The notes: a model not told the origin generated them from the letters alone. 64,000 bases of DNA from Flaccisagitta enflata (GCA_965153355.1 OZ231126.1:95852001-95916000); one strand, 5' to 3'. Shown: positions 1 to 12,416, counted from the stretch's first letter. Program-made: numbers and translations.

Positions 1-213
1 TCTGTACCCACAGTGGGTTGGATGGTGTGTGAATCCTGAAGAACTTGGCTGAACAGGTCACTGTGGGCCACATTTGTCAATCTGTACCCACAGTGGGTTG
101 GATGGCATGTGAATCCTGAAGAACTTGGCTGAACAGGTCACTGTGGGCCACATTCGTCAATCTGGACCCCCAGTGGGTTGGATGGTGTGTGAATCCTGAA
201 GGACTTGGCTTAA
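1..213. repeat. 80-bp tandem repeat (satellite edge)
   Basis: The unit starting TCTGTACCCACAGTGGG recurs at 1, 81 and 161, an exact 80-base period with a few substitutions. The last copy decays after about 213. The array is cut by the window's left edge, so it may be the end of a longer satellite. Confidence 0.9.
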
Positions 214-465
214 CGGCGAAACCGCACTTCCTTCAGCCGTGGGCGCAGAAGAAAGTGACAGGGAGCATGTTCAGCCTGCAAGTTAAAGACACGTCAAATA
301 TCATAGTTACACTTTCACAGCAGTGACGTAGCCCAAAATGAAGGGCAATCAGAGCCAGTTTGATGACTTAGGTCCATCTGGTAGATACTGGATAGCATCA
401 TCCTTGTTGTTGGGGACAGTACCAAAAGATGTTCAATGAATGTATTCTCTCTATATAGGAAGAAC
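214..465. other. Unassigned sequence
   Basis: No reading frame, tandem structure or repeat-family match was seen. Confidence 0.5.
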
Positions 466-875
466 AGTCGCAAAAGCGTAAGACAGTACCTGTGCCCTGC
501 TTAAGTAGGTTGTGGTTGAAGTTGAGGGGGGCCCCAAAGAGGTTGATGACCTATGCTTCTACACATATGGGGACTTTTCTCCTCCGCCTTCTCCTCCGCA
601 CCCCCCTTTCCCAGCCTTTAGGCCCATATCTCAGCCTGGAGGCCCATATCCCAGCCTTGAGGCCCAAATCCCTTGAGGCTGGAATTTGTGCCTTGGGGTT
701 GAGATTTGGGCCTTGAGGTTGGGATTTGGGCCTCAAGGCTGGGATATGGGCCTCGAGGCTGAGATATGGGCCTGGAGGGTGGGGAAAGGGGGGTTACAAA
801 GGAGGAGAAGGAGAAGGAGGAGAAAATTCCCCATATGTGTGAAAGCATAGGTCATCGACCCCTTCATAAGATAAG
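466..875 (+). mobile_element. Foldback-like element, family A (copy A1)
   Basis: An outer motif AGTCGCAAAAGCG and a CCCTGCTT motif lead into an inverted repeat. The left arm carries GGTTGATGACCTATGC, ACACATATGGGGA and a CTCCTCC run, then about 20-bp subrepeats of the type GGCCCATATCCCAGCCTTGA. From about 690 the subrepeats run in reverse and end in the mirrored GCATAGGTCATCGACC at 875. Arms built of tandem subrepeats are the hallmark of Foldback elements. No transposase is present. Confidence 0.75.
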
Positions 876-1214
876 TGCCTGAATGATATGACCATGTCAT
901 GCATACTCTGCTACCTATCCTACCTATCTAGGAACGGACACATCATCTCATAGAGATGAGGACGTACATCTAGAAATGGGCTGACCAATCAGTCGCCCTA
1001 TACAGACCGAGTTAAGCATTAAAATGTGGAAAATGATTTGATGGAATGCTTAAACCCAACACCAAACACTACCGCCACCAAAACGGCCTACATTAGTCTA
1101 CCACAGAAACGAGATCTTGTCTTTCCACCAACCGTTTCGCTGATTACTGGTTTGGTTGGCTGGTCTCTGGAGGACTAGCCTAGTTGTTAGTTTCCAACGT
1201 GTGACTTGGTCTTA
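876..1214. other. Unassigned sequence
   Basis: AT-rich single-copy-looking DNA without coding signal or recognised repeat. Confidence 0.45.
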
Positions 1215-1312
1215 GGGCGCGTTGCTAGTCACAGATAATCGCATTTTAAATGGGCCACTCGGTTACTCGCTACATTCACTCGCTCGCACCGCTCACTCCA
1301 TTTACTGCTTAT
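1215..1312 (-). repeat. Family E TIR repeat, partial copy
   Basis: Contains GGCGCGTTGCTAGTCAC, a variant of the family E terminus, then GGGCCACTCGGTTACTCGC and CACTCGCTCGC, matching the reverse complement of the copies at 4,963 and 63,780. The distal end is missing. Confidence 0.6.
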
Positions 1313-1920
1313 CCTGCTTATCCTAGAGTACCTTTCTGTCACCAAAATTTTCGCTAAACGAAGAAAAAAATTTGAACATAACTTGCCGAATATTGAAAAT
1401 GTTACTTTAACTTTTCTACATTACCTCGAATGATCTTGCTTTTCACTTTTTTTTTCTATCACCACTATGTAGTCCTAGATGAATGTTGTTGATTGATCTG
1501 TGTTTAAAATATTAAGCATGAATAAAAGCTCATATTACACTTGCTATATTTACGTGCTACATCTACAGGCTTGCTCACTGACTTGACATTCTTCGTAAGG
1601 CTGAAATTTATACATATTCACGCTGTAACGCCATTAAGATAATGATCGCAATTGTTGTAGTCACTATAAACACATCCAAAGTTTGTCTAGGATGAAGATT
1701 CTCATTAATCTGGTCTGATTTGCTTAGGTTGTGTCTTACTGGAATATCAATTTTTCATCATGATTATTAAGCTGTAATGGACATAAATCAATTAGAAGCA
1801 GAGAAAATTGGTTGATAAAAGAAAAAAAGAAACAAAATAAAACAAGTCTTAGGATGTCCACGGGAACAAATGTGACTGATAACTGTTAGACAAAAAAAAG
1901 ATATTTGTCATCTCCTTTTT
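1313..1920. other. Unassigned AT-rich sequence
   Basis: No convincing ORF, RNA gene or repeat match. Confidence 0.45.
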
Positions 1921-2052
1921 AGATGCATCTTCGCATCTCTATAAGAGGGTCTGTCCGTCCATCCATCCATCGGTCCGTCCATCTGTCCGTCCGTCCGTCC
2001 GTCCGTCCGTCCGTCCGTCCGTCCGTCCGTCCGTCCGTCCGTCTGTCGGTCC
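1921..2052 (-). repeat. D-like hairpin tip followed by (GTCC)n
   Basis: The imperfect palindrome AGATGCATCTTCGCATCT is followed by TCTATAAGAGGGTCTGTCC and then a GTCC tetranucleotide array to 2,052. The layout (T-run, palindromic tip, short spacer, GTCC-rich segment) copies family D with a different palindrome. The D-type reading is by analogy. Confidence 0.6.
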
Positions 2053-2110
2053 ATTACGCCTCTTCTAATATCACGCAGATGACACATCTAGTTGCCCCAT
2101 CGGGCTTGTT

Positions 2111-2276
2111 AGTCGCAGACATGCGACTCTACACCTTGCCGTGTTGGTCGGTATGTCGGTAGGTTGGTCCGTCGGTCTATCCGTCCTTCCGTCGCATTTT
2201 TGAATTCCGAGCGGTTTTTCACATTACTGCACCTGCCCAACCGTCCGCGACTGGATTGCCGTGTATCCGGCCTTGT
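2111..2276 (-). mobile_element. Family D hairpin-ended element
   Basis: Starts AGTCGCAGACATGCGACT, has the TTGAATTCCGAGCGG segment and CTGCCCAACCGTCCGCGACT, and ends GTATCCGGCCTTGTT. Non-coding. Strand is given relative to copies read from AACAAGGCCGGATAC to the hairpin tip. Confidence 0.85.
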
Positions 2277-2388
2277 TTTTCTTTTCATTGTTCTTTCCTT
2301 TTTTTTTTTATTCCCTAAACAAAGATTTTGTTCGATTCACGTTCTGCACCACTCTGTAGTGGGCGGGACCAATTCATTGTCATCTGTG

Positions 2389-2571
<183 letters not shown>

Positions 2572-2616
2572 CTGTCGCCCTCCCGGCTTGCATGATTTTA
2601 CCCGGTCCTCGTTTTT

Positions 2617-2758
2617 AGTCGCAGACACGCGACTCTTGCCGTGTCGGTCGGTAGGTCGGTCCGTCGGTCCCGTAACCTTTTTTGAATTCCGAGTGGTTTT
2701 CGCAATACCGCTCCTGCCCAACCATCCGCGACTGGATTGCCGTGTTTCCGGCCTTGTT
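2617..2758 (-). mobile_element. Family D element
   Basis: Runs from AGTCGCAGACACGCGACT after a T-run to GTTTCCGGCCTTGTT, with TTGAATTCCGAGTGG and CTGCCCAACCATCCGCGACT inside. It is a close sister of the copy at 2,111. The preceding GGTCCTCGTTTTT looks like the remnant end of a further D copy. Confidence 0.85.
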
Positions 2759-2819
2759 ATTTCTCAATTTCTGTCCATTTTCCTTCATTTTTTTTATAGA
2801 GGCGCACTCTTATGAATTC

Positions 2820-3770
2820 GCTCAGGCTTGTGACTGGTGATTGGTGATGGTTGAGAGGTGATTGGAGACAGTCGTAATCTGAGGGCTGAGGGCAGGGCTT
2901 TAACATAGACAAAGTCTTTATCCGCAGTTTTATCCGCAGTTTTAAGTGCTCTTTTTTTTTATCCGTAGGTTTATCCGCAGTTTTATCCGCAGGTTTATCC
3001 GCAGATTTATTATAGGTCATTGGCGCTGGCGCTGGCGCTGGCGACGGCTCTTGTGTTATAGATTGAGGAAAAAGGATTAATTATGAAGAATGATTAAAAA
3101 TGACAAGGAGAATGTGGCATTGGCTCTGGCGCTGGCGACGGCGCTGGCGTTGGTGCTGGAGATGAAAAAAAAGAAATGAAAAAAAATTGAAGATGATTAT
3201 GATTTGACGGTAAAGATGAAAACGACGGTGGTGGCGATGGCGGGGGCGATGAAGATGAGCTGGAGGAACTCAAGGAGAAGGTGGCACTGGCACTGGCGAC
3301 GGCGCTGGCATCATCGCCACCATTGCCGTAGCTGTCGCCTTTGCCATCACCATTGTAATTGTCTTGAAGTTAATGATGTCGGCAACGGCAATGGCCACAG
3401 CAATGAAGGCAAAGACAATGTCCACAGCGACAAAGACGGAGACGACGACGGTGACAACAAAAAGAGTGAAAAAAAAACAAGAAAAAAACAAGAAAAAAAC
3501 TTCATTATTATTACCTTCATGGTCGCCAGTGCCGTCGCCAGCGCCATCGCCATCGCTATCATCATCTTCATGGAAAAAACTGCGGATAGACCCTCAACGC
3601 CCTCAGATTACTCATGGGAGGGTGATTGGCAACTGGTAACTAGTGATTGGTAATTGGAAACTGGTGATTGGTAAATGGTAGCTGGTGATTGGTAACTGGT
3701 AACTGATGATTGAAAACTGGTGACGGGTGTCTAGTGATTGGTGACTAGTGACTGGTGACTAGTGACTGAT
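2820..3770. repeat. Cryptically simple region with 12-bp and 14-bp minisatellites
   Basis: A 12-bp motif near TTTATCCGCAGG repeats between 2,921 and 3,010. Imperfect GGCGCTGGCGAC hexamer blocks occur at 3,020-3,160 and 3,230-3,340 and return inverted (GTCGCCAGCGCCATCG) at 3,525-3,560. From 3,610 to 3,770 a TGATTGGTAACTGG-like unit is reiterated. Apparent ORFs are Asp/Ala/Lys-rich repeat products. Confidence 0.75.
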
Positions 3771-3888
3771 GATTATCTCAGCCATGTTTAAGATTGCGTC
3801 AAATGCGCTTTTTGTGTTTGATAGTAATTCTGCCCATAACAGCACCTGTCTACGTCCCTCCCCCAGCCTCTCTCGTTCTCTCTTTGTC

Positions 3889-3898
3889 TTTCTCTCTT

Positions 3899-3969
<71 letters not shown>

Positions 3970-4099
3970 TTGTTTCTTATTCACTCGCCTTTCCTTCTTT
4001 TTTTAGTTTTACTCTCTTGTTTCTTGACAAATCTTCTGCGTGAGTTCGACTTAAGTTCAAGGACATTTGTTCATTTGTAACCGTCGCGACATTCTTAAG

Positions 4100-4195
<96 letters not shown>

Positions 4196-4200
4196 TCTCG
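3889..4200. repeat. Two (TC)n arrays
   Basis: TC arrays at about 3,897-3,965 and 4,102-4,198, separated by about 135 bases of pyrimidine-rich unique sequence. Confidence 0.95.
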
Positions 4201-4454
4201 TGGCGCCGTCTTGCTTCGGGAAATTGAAATAAAAACAAACGACACTGCGGCGACAGACAACCGTAAAATTCCGACAGCAATATATGGTCGTGTTAACTCG
4301 ATATTACCGCTACTGCACGTTATTCTTTCCTTTTTTGAGGGTCTCTGTCAAGTTTCTCTTGTTTTCAAGTTTAAGCTATCCCGAGAGGGAAATATCTCAC
4401 TCTGTCTCTGTCGGTGTGATACTGAGAGTAATGAGTCCAGGGGTGTATATTATT
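4201..4454. other. Unassigned sequence
   Basis: No recognisable gene or repeat. Confidence 0.4.
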
Positions 4455-4590
4455 GAGTGGCTTTTGATTCCCCCCCCCCTGCCTTTGATTTTCTTCCCCG
4501 CGACTCGTCGCGTCAGGGTTTTACATCCATGATTTTCTTCCCCATAGCAGTAAAACTGTGTAGTTAAGGTTTAAATAGTGTTAAATTGTG
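4455..4590 (+). repeat. Family O dispersed repeat (copy 1)
   Basis: A C-run flanked by TTTTGATT, then CCTTTGATTTTCTTCCC, AGTAAAACTGTG and AGTGTTAAATTGT, matches 45,069-45,203 in the same order and orientation with moderate divergence. Function unknown. Confidence 0.65.
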
Positions 4591-4962
4591 GATCATGGAC
4601 GGGTTCATAAAATTAGGTTTCTCTGGAAGCGTTGTTTGCCAGTACTTTCAGATATCAAGTATGTTCGATATTAAAGTATGTTTGATACAACATGATTAAT
4701 GACATTGATACGGTTTTTTCATCAAAGAAAAAAGAACTTGTGCAGTGAGGCGAATACTTTGATCTTGGAAGTCAATTTGCATCTGGTTGAAGAAAAAAAA
4801 AAAAGAAAAAAAAGTGAGAGGTGAATTCTGTCGTTGAAAGGTTGTTAAAAGAAAATACCAGCATGCCAGATGGAGCAGGTTTTCCAAGGTTCCTTTACTT
4901 TATGCAATGGGTTCCTTGCTCTCTCTCCAAACGGAGGAAAGAGTTGTCTAATGTCACGCAGG
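4591..4962. other. Unassigned AT-rich sequence
   Basis: Small open frames only, with no family resemblance and no repeat match. Confidence 0.4.
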
Positions 4963-5219
4963 ACGTGTTTCTAGTGATGGCAACAATCGCGATCATTACC
5001 GTCAAACGCGTTTACAGTGTAAACATATAGATATGAATTTCACTATCATACAAGCAGGTGAGCGAAGTGAGTGAGCAAGCCCATCAATGAAGCGAGCATG
5101 TAAAGTGCTGCGAAGTGAGTGACCTGAGTGGGCGGTGTGAGTGAACAAATGTAGCGAGCGACTGAGTGGCCAGTTGAAAACGCGGCTATCTGTGACCAGA
5201 AACGCGCCTACACACTTAC
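4963..5219 (+). mobile_element. Family E TIR element
   Basis: The left end GGACGTGTTTCTAGTGA is an imperfect inverted match to the right end TGACCAGAAACGCGCC. The interior carries CGATCATTACCGTCAAACGC and a GTGAGCGAAGTGAGTGAGC-type purine segment. Relatives are at 1,215, 14,937 and 63,780. Non-coding, about 257 bp. Confidence 0.7.
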
Positions 5220-5953
<734 letters not shown>

Positions 5954-6396
5954 AAAAGAGTCAGACAGTAAAACTGAGGAGGAAAGTGAGAAAAGCTCGC
6001 GACAGAAAAGTTGGAAAGAAAAGGAAGAGACGAAAAAATGGGTGTGGCGAAACAGAAAGAGAAGATTCATAAAGGAAAAAAGAAAAGGAAGTGCACTTTT
6101 GAGGCTGTTGTATTCGGGAGTCTCTGCGCCGAGATTTATTCTGTATCCAGATTAGATATGGTTAAAGCCCTTCAAGTCAACTTCACATGCTGCCACTCCA
6201 TCGTTTTATGTTTTCCACTCTGCTTGCAACATCATCATGGAAAACGACTTGTTTTGGTTTTTGGTTGCTTTTTTTCTTTAAAATTCTTTTTTAAATGCGC
6301 CCTTAACAGAGATTTCAGTTTTGAAACATTTTTCTTTGACATCATACAGTGGGGTACGTGCATAAACAACATTAACTAGAGGAAGTTATTTAAGTA
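5954..6396. other. Unassigned, purine-rich start
   Basis: A GAAAAG-rich segment followed by ordinary AT-rich sequence. Frames here show no family resemblance. Confidence 0.4.
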
Positions 6397-6970
6397 CAGT
6401 AGATGTTGTTTAGACTTAGAAATATGGGGAAATTCATTACAGGAAGACAGATATACTTAACAGATTGATATTTTGAATATAGATTATTAAGAGGATGCTT
6501 TATTGCCCATGGGTTTTGGTTGCCATAGATACATATTTCCATGTATTCACGCTAAAGTATCAATATTTTGAGAAATTTTTTGAGGGAACATTGTTCAAAA
6601 TGAAATTTGCTACAACTTTCCCACATTATGCTCTGTAAGAATATTGTTCGTTTAACTGTAGCTAGGGAGCGTAACTATGTGTGACAGCCCTGTGATGCTC
6701 CCTAGCAACCGCCAAATGAGCGATATTCTTACAAAACATACTGTGGAAAAGTTGTAGCAAATCTTATTCTAAGCTATGTTCCCTCAAAAAATTTCTCAAA
6801 ATATTGATACTTTAACGTGAATACATGGAAATGCGTTTCCATGGCAACCAACACCCATGGGCAACAAAGCATCCTTTTATTAATCTATATTCCAAATATC
6901 AGTCTCTTAAGTTTATCTGTCTTCTTGTAATGAATTCCCCCGTATTTCCAAGTCTAGACGACAGCTACTG
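6397..6970. mobile_element. Palindromic MITE, family G (copy G1)
   Basis: A 574-bp near-palindrome with arms of about 280 bp around a centre near 6,680. It starts CAGTAGATGTTGTTTAGACT, ends AGTCTAGACGACAGCTACTG, and has TA on both sides (6,395-6,396 and 6,971-6,972). TA target duplication and CAGT ends fit a non-autonomous Tc1/mariner-superfamily element. Relatives: half copy 42,573-42,827 and full copy 58,946-59,506. Confidence 0.88.
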
Positions 6971-7016
6971 TATCTTGAGTTCTTTTTACAACCTAACATT
7001 GCCATCTTTTGTAATT

Positions 7017-7135
7017 CGCTCTAGTGAAGCTCAACTGTAAGTGTAACTACAAAATCTCTCACAGGACATGAAGAGCTATGCCTTATAGGCGGGCATACCT
7101 TATGAGCGGGTGCTTTCTAGCGGTTCTCCAGTGTT
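7017..7135 (-). repeat. Pogo-like MITE fragment
   Basis: CGCTCTAGTGAAGCTCAACT near 7,018 and GGTGCTTTCTAGCGGTTCTC near 7,110 resemble the two ends of the MITE at 57,503-57,669, but their arrangement is scrambled, suggesting a decayed or rearranged copy. Confidence 0.45.
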
Positions 7136-7245
7136 TATGACAATACGTTCGCTGACATGATACGCGCTAATACTTAATTGCATGTAACCAAATGGGTGAG
7201 GAGAGATCCATCAATACCAATGCAATATCAATGGTGGCACGCGAA

Positions 7246-7247
<2 letters not shown>

Positions 7248-7290
<43 letters not shown>

Positions 7291-7514
7291 CAGGAAAAAC
7301 ACCATCTTCAGGGAGGATGGGATAGGGCCGATAGGTGCAGCCAAGAAGCTCGCTGCATAGCCAAAGGAAGGAGGTCTGGAAATTGGAGAAAGATTTTTGC
7401 TGGTAGAATCGAATGGAGAGAGAGATTTTCACCAGATGCTACTTGGAATGCTGATGCTCTGGGCTTGGCCGCCGCGAAATACCCCAGACAGAGGAGGCAA
7501 AAAGGATGTGTGAT

Positions 7515-7576
<62 letters not shown>
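7248..7576. repeat. Two (GA)n arrays
   Basis: GA arrays at 7,248-7,288 and about 7,519-7,575, separated by unique sequence. The joint 128-aa frame is mostly repeat-derived and has no recognisable domain. Confidence 0.93.
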
Positions 7577-7577
<1 letters not shown>

Positions 7578-7641
7578 AAAGCAGACGGCTGCAGTGGATA
7601 TCTTTTAAAGATGAAAAGAGGAATGTTGTCAACCCAAATGA

Positions 7642-7795
7642 AAACAAGGCCGGATACACAACTACTCGGGTGGGCAGGGGCAGTGATGATTAAAGCTAAC
7701 CAAGCATTTGAGCAGGAGCAGCAAAGCAAAAATGGCCCGTAAACGCCAAAAAAGCAAAGCGTTGCGGACCGACCATCCGACCAACCATCCAGCGG
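7642..7795 (+). mobile_element. Family D element, degenerate end
   Basis: Begins AAACAAGGCCGGATACAC, with GGGTGGGCAGGGGCAGTG and TTTGAGCAGGAGCAG inside. The hairpin tip expected after the GACC-rich segment is not recognisable, because foldback B1 begins at 7,807. Confidence 0.75.
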
Positions 7796-7806
7796 TCAAA
7801 ATGACT

Positions 7807-8440
7807 AACAGGTCGCCCAAGGGCAATATGTGGTCAGCGATACCCGTTGCCCTGCTTTGAGTGATTGTGAGGGGAAGCAGGGCAGCGGCCCCAAAGGGGA
7901 CAAAGTCCTTTAGAACACAGGGGGACTTTCGTTTGTCCTACCTGAAGAAGTGGATGAGATGCTATAGAGGGCTGACTGAAGGCATTCAAGAGCCTAAATT
8001 GAGCTTAAGAAGGCTGATAAAAGGCCTCAGAATGCCAATTGGAAGCTTGAGAGGGCTAACTTGAGGCTTGAGAGAGCTGGATTAAGGGATGAAAGGCCAG
8101 AGGACTGATTTGAAGCCTGGGAGCAATAAATAGAGGTTTAGATGGCTGATTTGAGGCCTGAGAGGCCTAATTTGAGGCATGAGAGGCCAGATTTGTGGCC
8201 TAAGAGGCCAGATTTGTGGCCTGAGAGGCCAGATTTTAGGCCTGAGAGGCCAGATTTGAGGCCTGGGAGGCTGCATTTGAGACCTGAGAGGCTGGATTTG
8301 CGGCCTGAGAGGCCAGATTTGAGGCCTGAGGGGTCTGATGAAGGGGGGGACTAACGGACGAATGGACAAACGAACGGACAAACAAAAGTCCCCCTGTGTT
8401 CTACAGGACTTCGTCCCCTTTGGGGCCGCTGCCCAAAAAG
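7807..8440 (-). mobile_element. Foldback-like element, family B (copy B1)
   Basis: An outer module (AACAGGTCGCCCAAGGGCAA, then GCGATACCCGTTGCCCTGCT) precedes the left tip GCAGCGGCCCCAAAGGGG and ACAAAGTCCT. The core is about 21-bp subrepeats of GAGAGGCCAGATTTGAGGCC type. The right arm mirrors the left: AAGTCCCCCTGTGTTCTACA, GGACTTCGTCCCC, TTTGGGGCCGCTGCCC. One of the most complete B copies. No protein is encoded. Confidence 0.82.
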
Positions 8441-8667
8441 CAAGACAGGGTGGGTTCGATGTGAAGTCGCTTGCGAATAGATAGGGGCGATATCGCAGGT
8501 TGGCGGGGGCATTCATGTGTGTGGGCGGGAGCTGTAATGTCGATTAGCAGAAAAAAAATTTCAGGCGATTCCAAATGAAAAAAAATTCGCGTTACCTACC
8601 TACCTATGGAGTACGGACACACACTCCCTTGGCAAGCGACTAAAAAGAGCAAACGAAAGTAAAAAAG
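8441..8667. other. Linker with a D-like tail
   Basis: Mostly unassigned. The end, CACTCCCTTGGCAAGCGACT followed by an A-run at 8,645, resembles the hairpin end of a truncated D copy. Confidence 0.45.
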
Positions 8668-8886
8668 AACAAGGCCGGACACATGGCTACCCTAGTCGCG
8701 TGCGGGTGGGCAGGGGCAGTGATGGAGAAGGTCACTGGGGCATATGAGCAGGAGCAGTGAGCTCAAAACGCTCAAAAACGCCAAAAAAGTAAAATGGGGA
8801 CCGACCAACTGAACAACCGACCGACCGACCAACAAATGTATGGACAGACGGACAAAGCGGGGTGTAGAGTCGCGTGGCACGCAACT
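8668..8886 (+). mobile_element. Family D element, near full length
   Basis: AACAAGGCCGGACACATGGC at the start, then GTCGCGTGCGGGTGGGCAG and a GAGCAGGAGCAGTGAG segment. A GACC/GACGGAC-rich stretch leads to GGGGTGTAGAGTCGCG and the tip ending GCACGCAACTAAAAA. A GAAA microsatellite starts immediately after the tip. Confidence 0.88.
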
Positions 8887-8894
8887 AAAAAGGA

Positions 8895-8954
<60 letters not shown>

Positions 8955-9145
8955 AAAAAGAAAGAAAAAGAAACAAAAAAAAAAAAAAAAGAAAGGAAAA
9001 TAATGAAGGAAAGAAAAAAAGATGAGTGAAAAAAAAAAGAAACGGAGGAAGAAAGTAAGAAAGAACAAAGGTAAAATAGAATGAAAGAAGGAGAAAAAGA
9101 TGAAAAAAAAAAAACTGAGAAAAAAAAATGGGAGGGAACCAAAAG
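8887..9145. repeat. (GAAA)n and purine-rich tract
   Basis: Regular GAAA units to about 8,956, then degenerate A/G sequence to about 9,130. Confidence 0.93.
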
Positions 9146-9235
9146 AACGTCGCTAAAAGATAAATGAATTTATATATGATAGATGAGGAGGAAAGGGAAG
9201 GAGGACAAAGGATTTATTCTCTCGTAGAGGGGGGA

Positions 9236-9260
9236 GGCGGGGAGGAGGGGGGGGGGGGCA
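9236..9260. repeat. Short G-rich run
   Basis: GGAGG repeats with a G-run, possibly quadruplex-forming. Confidence 0.6.
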
Positions 9261-9367
9261 GTGGGCGGAAAGAAAAGTTTTGCAACAAAATAGAAAATGA
9301 TAGCGGAGAGATTTACATAAGATACAAGTCTTTAAGTCCTTCATACTTAATGGATGAATTGATAGAG

Positions 9368-9421
<54 letters not shown>
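9368..9421. repeat. (GA)n microsatellite
   Basis: Uninterrupted GA repeat of about 54 bases. Confidence 0.95.
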
Positions 9422-9424
<3 letters not shown>

Positions 9425-9525
9425 TATAGCAAGCGAATGGGTATGATTTGTCAATCATAGCTGAATTAGTTGAAATTGACCTTGTTGCTACATTTTGATT
9501 CCACTTGAGTCTAAATTCCACGAGT

Positions 9526-9739
<214 letters not shown>

Positions 9740-9764
9740 ATACAACTACACCTTATCGTAATGA

Positions 9765-9907
9765 AAACAAGGCCGGATACACGGCAATCCAGTCGCGGAC
9801 GGTTGGGCAGGAGCAGTACCGCAAAAACCGCTCGGAATTCAGAAATGTGACCGACGGACGGATCGACCGACCGACACGGCAAGGTGTAGAGTCGCAAGTC
9901 CGCGACT
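9765..9907 (+). mobile_element. Family D element
   Basis: AAACAAGGCCGGATACACGG to GTAGAGTCGCAAGTCCGCGA, with CCGCTCGGAATTCAGAAATG inside. Belongs to the same subgroup (EcoRI-site GAATTC, GTCCGCGACT tip) as 2,111, 2,617 and 58,005. Confidence 0.87.
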
Positions 9908-10420
9908 AAAAAGTAATAAATAAAGAAGCAAACTGTAATGTTTCTATAATCGAATAATCGTGCTGTTACATTAAAACATACCAAACACCATTTATCGGTT
10001 TGTCATTTGAAAAGGGATATAGTGAATACATTGCTTTCCGATCCCCGCTCTCATGATCTCACAGTTCGCACAGCTCTGAGTGTCTATTGGAAAATACAAT
10101 CAATTATAAAATTGCCATTTTCTCGCAATGCCATGCTCCATTGGCATTATACTAACAATGCGTTGCTATGTGTCTCAGACTATGGATAACTGAATCTTTT
10201 GATGATAACGAAACATCTGGGAATTGTCCAATGTCCCTCGGCCTTGTTCCATAGCATACGCATTCTCATGACTGTAGGGCCTTCAGTGAAGGCTATCAGC
10301 TTTCTTTATCTAACTATGCTTTTGTTTTTCTTGTTTGTGTGTTTGTCTATTTATCGGTTTATCTGGTCATCTGTTTTTCTACAGCTCTGTCTTTCCTTAT
10401 TCTTGTTTTCTATCTGTCTC
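9908..10420. other. Unassigned sequence
   Basis: Ordinary AT-rich DNA. The 60-aa frame at 10,007 has no recognisable features. Confidence 0.4.
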
Positions 10421-10462
10421 TGTCTGCAAGTGTCTGTCTCTTTATCTGTCTGTTTGTCTATC

Positions 10463-10513
<51 letters not shown>

Positions 10514-10545
10514 GACTCTCTCTCTCTGGCTCTCTGTGATTGTCT
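10421..10545. repeat. Degenerate (TGTC)n/(TC)n
   Basis: TGTC units interrupted by TTTG and TATC, then TC units. Confidence 0.88.
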
Positions 10546-10699
10546 CCAGTTTTTCGTTGGTTTCCTCAGGCCGGCGTGTTTTGTGCAATGGCACACTGAG
10601 CCTCGTCTGGCGCGTTGTCGCCTGGCGCCTTTGATCTGAGTTGGAACCTTGTAATTTCATCAGCTTTGGAAAATCAAAACCGTTTTTCCACAGAGAGTG

Positions 10700-11365
<666 letters not shown>

Positions 11366-11393
11366 TTGTCTTGTTACTATTTCATCTATTGAT

Positions 11394-11466
11394 TCTCTCT
11401 CTCTCTGGCTCTCTGGCTCTCTGGCTTTCTGGCTCTCTGGCTCTCTGGCTCTCTGGCTCTCTCTCT

Positions 11467-11557
<91 letters not shown>
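11394..11557. repeat. (CTCTCTGG)n passing into (TC)n
   Basis: About eight 8-bp CTCTCTGG-type units, then an uninterrupted TC array. Confidence 0.93.
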
Positions 11558-11560
<3 letters not shown>

Positions 11561-11736
11561 GACTTTCCGTGCCTTTTCCTCTGTGATGGTCCCTGATGTT
11601 TCTTTCAGTGAAATTCATCGTGCGTCTACATTAGCTTCAACGATAATTCCCGTCTAAATTCCTTTCTCCCTCATCTAGAGCGACGGCCTCATTTCGATTG
11701 TTGACCTTTGCTTTTAAATTGTGTGGTATTGTTTTT

Positions 11737-12088
11737 AGTTGCGTGCAAGCGACTCTACAACCTGCTTCGTTGGTCCGTCGGTCCGTCTGTCCGTCCGTCT
11801 GTCACACTTTACTTATTTATTATACTTTAAGTTATTTCTAGTCATTTTAAGACATTTTAAGTCCTTCTAAGTTATTCTAAGTCATTCTAAGTTATTCTAA
11901 GTCATTCTAAGTCATTCTAAGTTATTTCAAGTCACTTAAGTCAAATAGGTCAAAGTAGTCATTTCAGTCATTTTAGATCTTTTCATGTCATTTAAAGTTG
12001 TCTTGAGTCATTTTAAGTCATCTTGAGTCAATAAAGTCATCTTAAGTTATTTATGTCTCACACGCGACTTATAGGTGTTGGCCTTGTT
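11737..12088 (-). mobile_element. Family D variant with 10-bp tandem core
   Basis: Tip AGTTGCGTGCAAGCGACTCT then ACAACCTGCTTCG and GTCCGTCGGTCC. Instead of the usual middle, a decamer near AAGTCATTCT is repeated from about 11,830 to 12,050. The end, CACACGCGACTTATAGGTG and TTGGCCTTGTT, is a modified D terminus. The same variant is at 40,966. Confidence 0.78.
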
Positions 12089-12325
12089 ATTTTGAAATCT
12101 TATTCAAGTTTTATTCTATAAGCTTTATATTTCATAAGTTTTTAGTCCAAACATTATTTTCCTAATTCATACAAATTATACTCACCAGATCAAACTAAAA
12201 AAGTAGCCTTGATAAAACCTATTTCGTTCAGTATATAGTAATGTAGGTGTAAGGCAAAGGGACAAAGGGAGCGCTGACCATGTTCCATTTTTGAGACGCC
12301 AAAATCTCGATGTCCTCGTCGAATC

Positions 12326-12330
<5 letters not shown>

Positions 12331-12416
<86 letters not shown>

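Noticed and set aside
8668-8886. D elements as SINEs
   Set aside because: No A-box/B-box promoter pair or tRNA/5S/7SL-like head was found. The A-run next to the tip is short and also explained by the T-run target.
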